This document shows, piece by piece, positions 37,366 through 49,724 of a DNA stretch of 64,000 nt. Position 1 is the first letter of the stretch, and every line of letters starts with the position of its first letter. Source of the stretch: Cacajao melanocephalus. Taxonomy: Eukaryota; Chordata; Mammalia; Primates; Pitheciidae. The DNA lies in contig CAUYLG010071765.1 of the NCBI GenBank assembly GCA_963573385.1, positions 1-64,000 on the forward strand. The letters run 5' to 3'. Made by a program: the position numbers and the translations under genes. A model generated the notes under the pieces. It was not told where the DNA came from, did no database searches, and was given only the letters and a program-made list of their open reading frames with translations.

Positions 37366-38865
37366 TGAAATTCACACTTAAGGATCTAAACTATGATGGA
37401 TCAGATTCACTGTTCCCATCCTATATTTACTCGAGTGGAGAGCATAGAGATACCTTTGCAATTATGTTCTTCTAGTTTTCTCCTTATTTGTATTTAATAA
37501 CAAAGAAAGTTACATTTAAGTAATTTAAGAGATCAATTAAGAGTAGAAACATTCATTCTCGGGTTTCAGAAAATGCTGTTCTGTCTGATTTTCAAGACAG
37601 TAAGTAAAGATGGGTGAGATCTCTCCTTCCTCTTTCTAGATTAGCATGACAGCCCTTGACTTCCATGAATCTGGTCTGTCTGATAGCAGCAGTACAAACA
37701 CCACATATAAAATGAGTACACAGCTGTATCTCTGCCTTCTCAAATCAAGGGCAGAACTCTCTACTTCATAGGAATCATTCAGCATCTTCTTCCAGCAAAA
37801 TATGGAATCAGAAAAAAATTGGGCTGTTATTCCACTTTCTTTTCCTTTAGAAAACTGCACTGGGACTGCCTATAAAAATTTCCTGTGGGTCTTCCCACCA
37901 CCCTCAGACAGTAGTGTGAATAACATTTATTTATAATAAACCTATCTTTGAATTTCAACCTTAACCCAGCCAATTTTTCTTATAAGGCAGTTCTGAACTG
38001 TATTAGTTATTTAAAGTTATTTCCAAAGAAGTGTTAGGTGATGTGTTTTTAATATGTGATGGGAAAAAAAAAAACTGATAAAAAGCTGTTGATGAATATA
38101 CGCAGTTTTCTTTTGATGGACACACATTGTTAATAAAACAATTTTTTTTTAAATGTATCTATGACATGTAGAAAGGATTAAGTCCTGATTGATGTACGTT
38201 GATTTTGAAAGTGTTTTGGATGCTTTTGTTATGGCTAGATTGAGTTACTGTAATTCTTTCTTTGCAACTTTGCCAACAGCATCATTACAAAGTTTATAAT
38301 GGCTCCAGGATAGAACACCAGAGATGATTCAGGCACGTGTAGGAATCATGGCTACTGTTCTTATACATCAAAACTGCTAAAATATTCTATCCTGTCTTTC
38401 AACCTCATCTTCTTTAAATGTGGTTTTGGGGTCAGAGAAAATGGAATTACTTATGGTACCATTTAAGATTGGTTATAGTGGATATGAGAAATTCCTCCTA
38501 AATTCCTTGATGAAATTTGTTTATTTTTATTTCTAAAAATTATGCACTGAGGTTTTAGGAAATATTTCTTAAAGCGTATGAACTGTTTAGCTCTTTTCTT
38601 TCTTTATTCTGTAAAAGTACATTAGTGATATGCCTTTTCAGAGTAATTACTTGGTAATGCTGCACATTTCATTGTTAATTTGAAATCCTTTTTAGGCCCT
38701 ATTCTATAAATTTTAATTTTCAAGATTTCAAACATTGATTCACTGACTTCTTCCAGCTGGCTGTCAAGTATTCAGAATGGAATAAGGAACAATAGAGTAA
38801 ACTATGTGTTTTTCTCCTTTAAGGAATAGATCTTTGACCTAGGGACTTTTGAGTCTACAAAGTCG
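37366..38865. other. AKAP6 intron, no gene seen
   Basis: AT-rich sequence; a short minus frame at 37636-37860 has no recognisable family. Confidence 0.55.
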
Positions 38866-38977
38866 CAGATTCTGCAACAGTTTCTAGGTGTGATTATTGG
38901 CTCTATCACTTACTAACTTTATGACCTTGAGTAAGATACTTCAATTTTTCCCACCTCAGTTTTCTCATCCACAACAG
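38866..38977 (-). mobile_element. MIR SINE, first part; split by an L1
   Basis: Antisense MIR: 'ggctctatcacttactaact', 'tatgaccttgagtaagatac' and 'acctcagttttctcatccac'. It stops where the L1 5' end begins and appears to resume at about 46180. Confidence 0.85.
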
Positions 38978-39089
38978 TGGATGGGGCAGAGCAAGATGGC
39001 AGAATAGAAGGTTCCCTAATTGTTTCCCTTGCACCTCTTGACAAGTACACCAATTTAACAAGTTCCACTCTCACTGTCTTGCATTTTAG

Positions 39090-39453
<364 letters not shown>

Positions 39454-39938
39454 ATCAGTAAAAATTTTAAGGCCCCCATTTCAGGCCCTAGCTCCTGGAT
39501 GACATCTCTAGACATACCCTAGGCCAGAAGAAAACCCACTACTTGAAAGGAAGATCCAGTCCTGGAAGCATTAATCCCTGCTAACTGAAGACCCCTTGAG
39601 CCCTGAAAAACCAGCAGTGATATCCAGGTACTAAGTAGAGGGCTTGGGATGAGCCTCTGAGATTTGCTGGCTTCAGGTGAGACTTAGCAGATTCCCAGGT
39701 GTGGTGGCTACAGGGCAAAATTCCTTCTGCTTGAGGAAAGCAGAGGGAAAAGGGGACTTAGTCTTGCATCTTAGATACCAGCTTGGCTACAGAGGGGTAG
39801 AGCACCAAGTGGGCTTTTGGGGTCCCTGATTCCAGGACTTGACTCTTAGATGGCATTTCTGGACTTGCTCTGGGCCAGAGGGGAGCCCACTTTCCTAAAA
39901 GGTGAGTGCCAGGCCAAGCAGCAGGTACCACAAGCTGA

Positions 39939-40008
39939 TTTTTTTTTTTTGAGACAGAGTCTCGCTCTGTCACCAGGCGCCAGGCTGGAGTGCAGTGGCG
40001 CAATCTCT
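39939..40008 (-). mobile_element. Alu 3' end only, about 70 bp
   Basis: A T run and 'gagacagagtctcgctctgt' to 'tgcagtggcgcaatct' represent only the 3' end of an Alu. It is well conserved, so probably a fairly recent 5'-truncated insertion. A repeated 'ccaggc' pair at 39974-39984 is an internal slip. Confidence 0.88.
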
Positions 40009-40395
40009 ACTTTTGGAAAGGAGATGAAAGGGTGGGAAGGACTGCATCTTGTGATTTGAGTGCCAGTGCAGCCACAGTAAAACAGAACACCTGGTAGACT
40101 TCTAAGGTTTCGACTTTAGTCCCTGACTCCTGGAAGGCACGTCGTGGACCCAACTGGGGCCTAGGAGAAATTGCCACCCTGAAGGGAAAGACACAGGTAA
40201 AGCTGGCTTTGCCACCTGCTGATTGTAGAGCCCCAAGGCCAAGTGCAAATACAGGCAGTAGCCAGGGAGCGTTTGCAGCAGGCCTTTGGTTGGACCCAGT
40301 GCTGTGCTGGCTTCAGGTTTGAACCAGCACAATCATACTGATGGTGGCCACAGGGCTGCTTGTGTCACTCAACCCCCAGCTTTAGGTGGCTCATA

Positions 40396-40397
<2 letters not shown>

Positions 40398-40438
<41 letters not shown>
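40398..40438 (+). repeat. (GA)n microsatellite at an L1 deletion junction
   Basis: About 40 bp of GA repeats. L1 5' UTR lies before it and ORF2 endonuclease sequence soon after it. Confidence 0.93.
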
Positions 40439-40445
<7 letters not shown>

Positions 40446-43400
40446 TTGTTTGGCTGAAAATAAGGGGGAAAGAACAAGAGTTCTTTTCCTCAGCAAATGG
40501 ATCATTCTCAAGGATAGACCATATGTAAGATCACGAAATGAGTCTCAAAACATTTTAAAAAATGGAAATAGTATCAAGCATCTTCTCTGACCATAATGGA
40601 ATAAAACTGGAAATCAATAACAAGACTTTTGGAAACTATGCAAACACATGGAAATTAAACAAGATACTCCTGAATTACCAGTAAGTCAATAAAGAAATTA
40701 AGAAGAAAATTGAAAAGTTTCTTGAAACAAATGATAATGGAAATACAACATACCAAAACCTACGGGATACAGTAAAAGCAATACTAAGAGGGAAGTTTAT
40801 ACAGTAAAAGTAATACTAAGAGGGAAGGCTCTAAGTGCCTACATCAAAAAAGAAGAAAAACTTCAAATAAACAATCTAACAAAGCATCTTAAAGAACTAG
40901 AAAACCATAAGCAAACCAAACCAAAAATTAGTAGAAGAAATAATAAAAATCAGAGCAGAAATAAAAGAAATTGAAATGTAGAAAAAAAATACAAAAGGTC
41001 AATTAAATAAAAAGTCTTTTTTTTTTAAAGTTCAACAAAATTGAAAAACCTTTAGGCACACTAACAGAAAAAGAGAGAAGATCCAAATAAATACAATCAG
41101 AAATGAAAAAGGAAACATTACAAGTAATACTTCAGAAATTCAAAGGATCATTAGTGGCTACTATGAGCAACTATATGCCAATAAATTGGAGAACCTAGAA
41201 GAAATGAACAAATTCCTAGACACATACAACCTACCTACCAAGACTGAACCAGGAAGAAATCTCAAACCTGAACAGACCAATAACAAGTAATGAGATTGAA
41301 GCCATAACAAAAAGTCCCCCAGTAAGGAAAAGCCAGGGATCCGACGGCTTCACCACTGACTGCTACCAAGCATTTAAAGAAAAACTGATACCAATCCTAC
41401 TCAAACTATTCAAAAAAATATAGGAGGAAGGAATACTTCCAAACTCATTCTATGAGACCAGTGTTATCCTGATACTGAAACCAGACAGAGACACATTAAA
41501 AAAAAAATCCTACAGGCTAATATCTCTGATAAATATTGATGCAAAAACCCTCAACAAAATACTAGCAAATCAAACTCAGCAATACATTAGAAAGATCATT
41601 CATCATGACTAAAGGGGATTTTTCTGAGACATGCAAAGATGGTTCAACATATGCAAATCAATCAGTGTGATCCATCATATCAACAGAATGAAAGATAAAA
41701 AATATATGATCATTTAAATTGATGTTGAAAAAGCACTGGATAAAATTCAACATCCCTTCATGGTAAAAACTCTACAAAAACTGGGGATAGAAAGAACATA
41801 GCTCAACATAATAAAAGCTATATATTACAGAGCCACAGAGAGTATCTGAATGGTAGAAAACTGAAAGCTTTCCTTAAGATTTAGAACATGACAAGAATGT
41901 CTACTTTTATTGTAGGCCAACATAGTTCTGTAAGTCCTAGCTAAAATGATTAGATAAGAGAAAGAAATAAAAGGCATCCAAATTAGAAAAGAAGAAGTCA
42001 CATTATCCTTATTTGCAGATAATATTATCCTGTATTTGAAAAAACCTCTACTTCTAAAAAAACTATTCGAACTGATAAATTCAGGAAAGTTACAGGATAC
42101 AAAATCAACATACCAAAATCAGCAGCATTTCTATATGCAGCAGTGAACAATCTGAAAAAGAGATTAATAAAAGTAATACCATTTATAATGGCCTCAAAGA
42201 AAATTAAATACCAGGAATTAACCAAAGAACTGAAAAATCTCTATAATTAAAATAATAATAAAGCATTGATGAAGGAAATTAAAGAGGACACCAAAAAAAA
42301 AAAAAAAAAGATACTCCATTTTCATGGATTGGAAGAATCAATATTGCTAAAATGTCCATACTCTCCAAAGCAATCTACAGATTCAATATAATCTCTATAA
42401 AAATACCAATGACATTTTTCACAGAAATGGGAAAAAAAATTCTAAAGCTTATATGGAACCACAAAAGACCCAGAATAGGTAAAGCTACCCTCAGCAAAAA
42501 GAATAAAACTGTATACCTAACTTCAAATTATACTACAGAATTAGTAATTAACCAAAACAGCATGGTACTGGTCTAAAAATAGACACATAGACCAATGGAA
42601 CAGAATAGAGAACCCCAAAACAAATTCACACACCTAGAGTGAGCTTGTTTTCAACAAAGTCAACAAGAACATACACTGGGGAAAAGACAGTTTTTCAATA
42701 AATGGTGCTGGGAAAATTGGATCTCTATATGCAGAAGAATGAAACTAGATCCCTACCTCTCACCATATACAAAAATCAAATCAAAATTGCCAGAAGACTT
42801 AAATCTAAGTAAGACCTCAAACTATGAAACTAATACAAGAAAACACTGTGGAAATCTCTAGGGAATTGATCTGGGCAAACATTTCTTGAGTTATACCTCA
42901 CAAGCACAAGCAACCTCAGCAAAAATGGACAAATGAGATCCTATCAAGATAAAAAGCTACCGAACAACAAAGGAAAAAATCAGCAAGGTGAAGATACAAC
43001 CCACAGAAAGGGAGAAAACATTTGCAAACCATCCATCTGACAAGGGATTAATAACCAGAATATATAAGGAGCTCACACAACTCTACAGGAAAAAAAATCT
43101 AATAATATGATAAAAAAACAGGCAAAAGGTTTGAATAGTCACATACACATGGCAAACAAGCATATGCAAAGAGACTTAACACCAGTGATCATCAGAGAAA
43201 TGAAAATTAAAACTACAATGAGATACCATTTCACCCCAATTAAAATGGCTTTTATCCAAAAGACAGGCAATGACAAATGTTGGCGAGCATGTGGAGAAAA
43301 GAAAACTCTTGCTCACTGTTGGTGGGAATGTAAATTAGGACAACCACTATGAGGAACAGTTTGGAGTTTCCTCAAAAAATTAAAAATAGAGCTACCACAT

Positions 43401-43563
43401 GATCCAACAATCCCACTGCTAGGTATCTACCCAAAAGAAAGGAAATGAGTATACTGAAGAAATTTCTGCTCTCCCATATTTGTTGCAGCACTATTCACAA
43501 TAGCCAAGATTTGGAACAACCCAAGTATCCACCAACAGATGAATGGATAAAGAAAAAGTGGTA

Positions 43564-45644
43564 TAGGTGAGAGGAGGCTGCAAAGCTGAGTAGCGGAGGC
43601 AGGAGCTGGAGCGCGAGCAGTAGCTGGGTGGGCACCACGGCTGGGATCACCACCATCGAGGCGGTGAAGCGCAAGATCCAGGTTCTGCAGCAGCAGATAG
43701 ATGATGCAGAGGAGCGAGCTGAGCACCTCCTGCCAGAAGTTGAGGGAGAAAGGCGGGTCCGGAAACAGGCTGAGACTGAGGTGGCCTCCTTGAACTGTAG
43801 GATCCAGCTGGTTGAAGAGGGGCTGGATTGTGCTTAGGAGCGCCTGGCCACTGCCCTGCAAAAGCTGGAGGAAGTGGAAAACGCTGCTAAGAGTGAGAAA
43901 GGTATGAAGGCTGTTGAAAACCAGGCCTTAAAAGATGAAGAAAAGATGGAACTCCTGAAAATCCAACTCAAAGAAGCTAAGCACATTGCAGAAGAGGCAG
44001 ATAGGAAGTATGAAGAGGTGGCTCGGAAGTTGGTGATCACTGAAGGAGACTTGGAACGCACAGAGGAACAAGCTGAGCTGGCAGAGCCCCTATGCTGAGA
44101 GATGAGCAGATCAGACTGATGGACCAGAACCTGAAGTGTCTGAGCGCTGCTGAAGAAAAGTACTCTCAAAAAGAAGACAAATATGAGGAAGAGATCAAGA
44201 TTCTTACTGATAAACTCAAGGAGGCAGAGACCCGTGCTGAGTTTGCTGAGAGATTGGTAGCCAAGCTGGAAAAGACAATTGATGACTTGGAAGATAAAAT
44301 GAAATACACCAAAGAGGAGCGCTTCTGTACACAAAGGATGCTGGACCAGACTCTGATTGATCTGAATGAGATGTAGAATGCCCCAGTCCCACCCTGCTGC
44401 TGCTTCTCCCTCTGACCCTGACTCCACCTGAGGCCAGCCTGCGTGAAGCTGACCTTTAACTGAGGGCTGATCTTTAAGTGGAAGGCTCCTTTCTCCTTTT
44501 GCCGCCCCCTCCTCCCTGGGTCTTTTTCACCAAACTGTCTCTGCTTCTTCCCAGAGATTCCAGCTGGGTTAGAGGTTGAGCACCTTTGGAAACAACATTT
44601 AAGGGAATGTGAGCACAATGCATAATGTCTTTAAAAAGCATGTTGTGATTTACACATTTTGTAATTACCTTTTTTGCTGTTTTGTAGCAACCATTTGTAA
44701 AACATTCCAAATAATTCTACAGCCTTGAAGCAGCAATCTAATCCCTTTCTCACTTTTGGAAGGTGACTTTTCAGCTTAATGCATATTACCCTCTCCATAG
44801 AGGAGAGAAAAAGGTATAGGCCTGTCTAACTGAGAGCCAAACAGAGCCCAGGGAAAGACTCCACTATGGGAAACCTCATTGCTCTGTACAAAGTACCACC
44901 TAAACCAGAAAGGTGATTCCATAAAGAGCCAAACAACAAAAATAAAAAAAATGTGGTGTTCAAGTTTTCAGCTTTAAGATATCTTTGGACAATATTTCTA
45001 TTTTTTTTTCATTAGAAGTGACAGAATTAAGATGGTAAGACCTCTGAGACCAAATTTTTGTCCCATCTCTACCCCCTCCCAACTGCTTACAGAATGGATC
45101 ATGTGCCCCTTATGTTGAAGTGACCACTTAATTGCTTTCCTGCCTCCTTGAAAGAAAAAAAGATTATGTTTTTGCCACTGATTTAGCCATATGAAACTCA
45201 TCTCATTACCCTTTTCTGGGGTTGAAGCTGCTGTCTCTAACCATCTTACTGTGCTTTGTGTTAGTCAGTGCTGGAGAAATCTTGAATAGCTTAAGTGTAA
45301 AACTTTTAAAATTTTATATTATTTTGAAACTTTGCTTCTTTGGGTTTGTGGCACCCTGGCCACCCCATCTGGCTGTGACAGCCTCTGCAGTCTCTGGGCT
45401 GGCAGTTTGCTGATCTTTTAGTTTCCCTACCCATTCCTCATTTTCTGGTAAGGTTTCTAGGAGGTCTGTTAGGTATACATCCTACAGCTTATTGGCTTAA
45501 AATATTTTCTCCTTTTATGTGGTCTCTTTGGGGCCGATTGGGAGAAAGAGAAATCAATAGTGAAACTGTTTTGATACTGAATATTGACAAATGTCTTTTT
45601 GAAAAAAAAAACCAGTCCCTCCAAAAAAAAAAAAAAAAGAAAAT
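43564..45644 (+). pseudogene. TPM3: Processed pseudogene of tropomyosin 3 (short cytoskeletal isoform)
   Basis: A spliced copy of a TPM3 non-muscle mRNA: 5' UTR (43564-43636), coding region (43637-44376), a long 3' UTR and an A-rich tail (45623-45644), without introns. The translated text begins [19 protein letters not shown] and ends LIDLNEM, the short isoform with the alternative first exon. The copy is dead: the start codon is ACG at 43637-43639, a stop lies at 43835-43837, a second stop at 44096-44098 is followed by a 4-nt loss near 44103 that shifts the frame, and one codon is missing near 43890. The flanks aaagaaaaagtggta (43549-43563) and aaagaaaatgtggta (45646-45660) are a target-site duplication, so it was inserted by L1 machinery into the L1 that surrounds it. 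TPM3 rather than TPM4 is chosen on the N-terminal and internal residues. No evidence of expression. Confidence 0.95.
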
Positions 45645-46179
45645 AAAAGAAAATGTGGTACATATATATAATGGAATACTATTCAACCATAAAAAAGAAT
45701 GAGATCCTGTCATTTACAACAATATGAATGGAACCAGAGATCATTTTTTAATGTGAAATAAGCCAGGCACAGAAAGACAAACATTGCCTGTTCTCATTTG
45801 TGGGCTCTAAAAATTAAAACAATTGAACTCATGGACATAAAGAGTAGGGGGTATGGTTACCAGAGCCTGGGAAGGCTAGTAGGATGAAGCAGGATGATGA
45901 ATGGTTACAAAAAAAATAGAATGAATACTATTCAATACTTATTCAAGGCTTAGTATTTGATAGCACAACAGGGGAACTATAGTCAATAATAATAACTAAA
46001 AAAGTATAATTGGATTGTTTATAACATAAAGAATACGTAGTTGAGGGGATGGATACTCCATCCTCCATGATGTGATTAGTACACATTGCACATCTGTAAC
46101 AAAACATCCCATGTGCTCCAGAAATATATATGCCTACTATGTACCCACAAATTTTAACAATTTAAAAAATAAAAATAAA

Positions 46180-46300
46180 AAATAAATAGGGGATCATACT
46201 ATAATATGTCTCAGGACGGTGATGAGGAATAAGTAAATGAACGCAGATAAAACATTTAGAAAGCGTGCCTCATACATATTATTTGTGGTTGTTACAATTA
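46180..46300 (-). mobile_element. MIR SINE, second part of the split copy
   Basis: The text 'aataggggatcatactataa', 'gatgaggaataagtaaatga' and 'acatttagaaagcgtgcctc' continues the antisense MIR order exactly where the copy at 38866-38977 broke off. The L1 between them is therefore younger. Confidence 0.8.
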
Positions 46301-46407
46301 TTAAAATAACTTTCGGTCCCCTAACGCAACTGTAGCATGGTCTCCTTTCTTTAAAGAAGACACAGACTGTATCCATTCCCATGCTTATAATAACTTGTAA
46401 TCTAGAG

Positions 46408-46618
46408 AAGGGTCAGGAAACTATGGCCTCTAAGTCAAATCAAGCCCACTGCCCTGCTTTTGTAAATAGTTTTGTAAATTAGTTTTATTGAACACAGCCA
46501 TACTTATTCATTTATATATTGTCTGTGGCTGCTTTTGCACTATGACAGCAGAGCTGAGTAATTCGTACAGAGATTATATTATTATCTGGCTTTTACAGAA
46601 AATGTTTGTCAACCCCTG
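46408..46618. mobile_element. hAT-type non-autonomous DNA transposon (MER58/MER33-like)
   Basis: The ends are imperfect inverted repeats: 'gggtcaggaaact' at the left and 'gtttgtcaacccctg' at the right. Inside, 'gttttattgaacacagccat' and 'ggctgcttttgcactatgac' match a common Charlie-family element. The 8-bp flanks atctagag (46400-46407) and atttacag (46619-46626) agree at six positions, the duplication size expected for hAT. The subfamily name is from memory. Confidence 0.72.
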
Positions 46619-46626
46619 ATTTACAG

Positions 46627-49499
46627 TAAAACTAAGTTTCAAAGTTTATTTGAAAAGTCAGTGATGACAGGACAGGAATCTGTACTCAAAGACAACCGTT
46701 TCTCCTTTGTCTCTGTTGCTGGTTGCTATGGGGATTCAGACAAGTCACATTACCTTTCCACAACTCAAATTCTTCATTCATAAAAATAAATACCCAAACA
46801 TATAAGAAGGTAATCATAATTTTCTTACTTATAAAATTAGTGTATATTTCAAGTATAACAATATACACAAAAGTGCTTGGCCCAATTTAAATTACGAAAG
46901 CAAATTTGGGGCATTAATCATCAACAAGGTTATTAAATCTAATCCACTCATTCACCTTCTTGATGACAAATCTTGTAACAGGTCTAAACTTGCTCTGCCT
47001 CAGGTGACTTTGGGACCAGGCCACTGCTGTGGCCTTCTTTAGCTGAAATGAATAATATCTTCCCATTTTGAGTCTTTAGAATAATGAATTTGTTTATGGG
47101 ATACAAGGAACATATGATTAAGTAATTATTTTCTTTTCTCTCTGAAGGGTCATCATTAAAAAGTAGCGCTTTCCAGCCAATGGCTTTGAAGCTGCACACA
47201 CACAGCTCGAAGGGGCCCTTTGCCAGCTGGCCTCATTGAATCCCTGACATGCTCTCCTGCATTTTGTTGTCAGAGGGTGTTCACTCCTTGATAATTCTGA
47301 ATTACTGTCCCAGGGCTCTTAGCTTCACACCTTCATGTTTCTTCCCTCTTGCTGGCTTTGGACTCTTTCTTTGTTGAGTAGAATTTTCTCCTGCGTCTAA
47401 TCCCACATTTCTCAGACTTACTGCTTAAAGAAAAGGAAAATGTTCCATAATTGGTGTGTTCTTTTTTCTGAAAACTGAAGATCCTGATCCCTTGTCTCAT
47501 CCCAAACCAAGCTATTAGAAGGAAACGCAGTTCTATCTACAAAGCAATGAGTTTGCCTTTTCATATGCAGCACCTTCCCTTCCATTCGCCTGGAGAGTAC
47601 ATTGTAGTCTATCATTACTCTTAGTGTCATATAAAGAAATTCAGTTCTGTTAAAAGCCCGAGGATTTATAGAATAAAGAATCATAAAGCTAAACCCTGAG
47701 GATAAGGCCTGTCCAATTCTTTGTAACCAGTCATGGCAGGAGACCTTTAGGAAACCGTAAGAGACAGAGCATGGCAGAGGGTTTCTCACATGTAAAAAGG
47801 TTCTTCAGTCATTTTCTTGTCTGAGCTGTTTTATCACTTAGAAAGGCAGAGTGTACCTGTTCCTTGGGTTTGTAGGAAGTAAAAACTTTTTACTCTGTAC
47901 AGGTTTAATACCAATTGTAAAATTTTGACAGGTTATAAACATTATATCATATTATTATATTACCAACATTTGCTTCCATTCTTCCAGTGAATGTGGTAAT
48001 ACACAGAAAACTGGATTAATCACACACTAAACACTAAGAGTAAACAGCTCAGAATTATTTAAAATCCTGCCTTGGAAAGAGATTTATAACAACAGTCAAG
48101 AATAAAATTTTCTTTAAAAACAATAAAAAAGTACCATTATGCTAGATCCCCTTACCTTATCTGCTCAAACTCCTCCAGGTCAACTTTAGAAAGCAATAGT
48201 TTCAAATCATAAAGAAAAATCATCAGGGCCCCATAATCTCAAAAAGTTGGAAAAGTTTCATGAAAAGATCTGAAGACTATCTCCCTGCAGTAGAGGTTAG
48301 GATGGGTCAAGTAGAGCTGTTAACAGCAATTCATCTGGGTATTAGATTGTAGACCATAAATCATTTGCCTTGGCAAGATACTTTAACTTCTAGTTTGGTC
48401 TTGTCAATTAAGTGGCAAAAGAGATTTTCAATGAAAGCTAATTTATAGGTGTGCAATGCAGATAGTTTATTGGGAAGTACTGTGGTCTTGTCTTTGAGGG
48501 TGCCTCCTCTTGGGTTATGGAGGTGAGCAAGATAACTCTGCCTGTTTGGCAGAGGGAGGGTGAATCACATGTGACTAAATTTTCTAATAGATTACTGGAT
48601 GTTTGCAGACAGAGTAGGATGAATAAAACCTGGTCCTACAATGCTTAGAGAAGAAAGGGTTGCTTGGTTCCAAAAAGTTCTTTCCTTCTTGGTTTACCTT
48701 TTTCTACTCCTTTAGATTTCTCATGCTGAAGATTTATTGCCACCAAATTCAAATTCTGCAGCCCCAAAGCCTCAGGCTGACACTAGCCAGAATCCCAATA
48801 ATGAAGGCATTATGGAAAGATTCAGCAGTATGGGCTAGGCTGGGCAATAAGGGAAAACATTCTAATGTTAAATCGCTTTTAAACAGGTATTGTGTAAACA
48901 ATAGAAACAAACCAGGGGAAATGCCTCTCCATGGACATACAGTGAATATCAACATGATTGTGTTGCTGAGGTTGGTATATTCTACAATGGAATACACCTG
49001 TAATGTAGGGACCTCTTTTACTTTATTTCTTCCCTCCATAAATAGTTGACTCTTTCATATGTAAAAATTATGTTTCCTTTTGTTAGCAGTAATGGCCTTC
49101 AATTAGATCATGTGTTTTTATGGGAAGTATTTGTGGAAGTATTTTTATTCAAGTTATTTATAGAACAGTTAGGTCTGTCTTTCAAAGGCCTTAATAATCT
49201 TTAGTGTTTGCTGATCTGCTTTTAATTCATCAAAGTCCTCCCTCAACAAGCACTGCAAAAAACACAAATGCAGCAGATATTTCCCCTCTGCAATGTATAT
49301 GTGATATGCTTAATGTTCATCTTTACACACGCAGAGATGTTGGCATATAAGAAATGTGAAGGTTGTCTATAAATTCAAGGAAACATTTAGGTGCACAATG
49401 ATACATAGATACATGGCCATAATACTTTATGTACTTGATAAATATTTCATCCCTACTATAAAAAGAGCTTTTTATCAACTTTGATTGTTTTTTTATTAC
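46627..49499. other. AKAP6 intron, no gene seen
   Basis: Unique-looking intron. Open frames at 47418-47789 (minus) and 48660-49049 (plus) exceed 120 codons but show no recognisable family, repeat or splice context. The right edge holds the donor GTAATA (49494-49499, minus strand). Confidence 0.55.
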
Positions 49500-49724
49500 C
49501 TTAAAGTATTGTAGTTGTTTCTCAGTATTCATTGTTCCTTCTTTTTCTTGTCTCAGACAGGAATTGAAGATGAAAAGCTCTGTATCTCTTAGCCACCCTT
49601 TCAGTTCTTTGATCCTGACCTCCAGCTGCCTTACCAGGCTTCCGCTTTCAGGAGAGAGCAGGTCACGTGGACTCGACCCACTGTGCCCTGCCATTGTGTC
49701 CTGGATCTTCTCTCCTAGGGTTTT
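49500..49724 (-). CDS. AKAP6: AKAP6 internal coding exon, spectrin-like repeat region (75 codons)
   Basis: On the minus strand the exon runs from 49724 to 49500, 225 bp, phase 0 at both ends, between the acceptor GCATTAG and the donor AAG|GTAATA. The peptide starts KTLGEKIQDTMAGHSGSSPR, a polar, probably flexible linker, then turns into a helix with VRQLEVRIKELKGWLRDTEL and ends EKQLQYFK, joining SLCREIK of the exon at 19211. The W in KGWLRDTE sits where spectrin repeats keep their core tryptophan (family knowledge). The acceptor is preceded by a long T-rich tract from the AAAC/A-rich run at 49738-49805. An alternative acceptor 10 bases into the exon (CCCTAG) would break the frame and is less likely. 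Confidence 0.93.

Noticed and set aside
43427..44618. Long minus-strand open frames (144, 197 and 150 codons)
   Set aside because: They are antisense shadows of the TPM3 retrocopy, whose acidic coiled-coil codons leave the opposite strand open.
47418..47789. 123-codon open frame on the minus strand, same strand as AKAP6
   Set aside because: The translation is not like AKAP6 helices, the frame lacks convincing acceptor and donor sites at its ends, and it does not join the known exons in sequence.
48660..49049. 129-codon open frame on the plus strand
   Set aside because: No recognisable family, no splice sites or promoter context, antisense to AKAP6 intron; best explained by chance.
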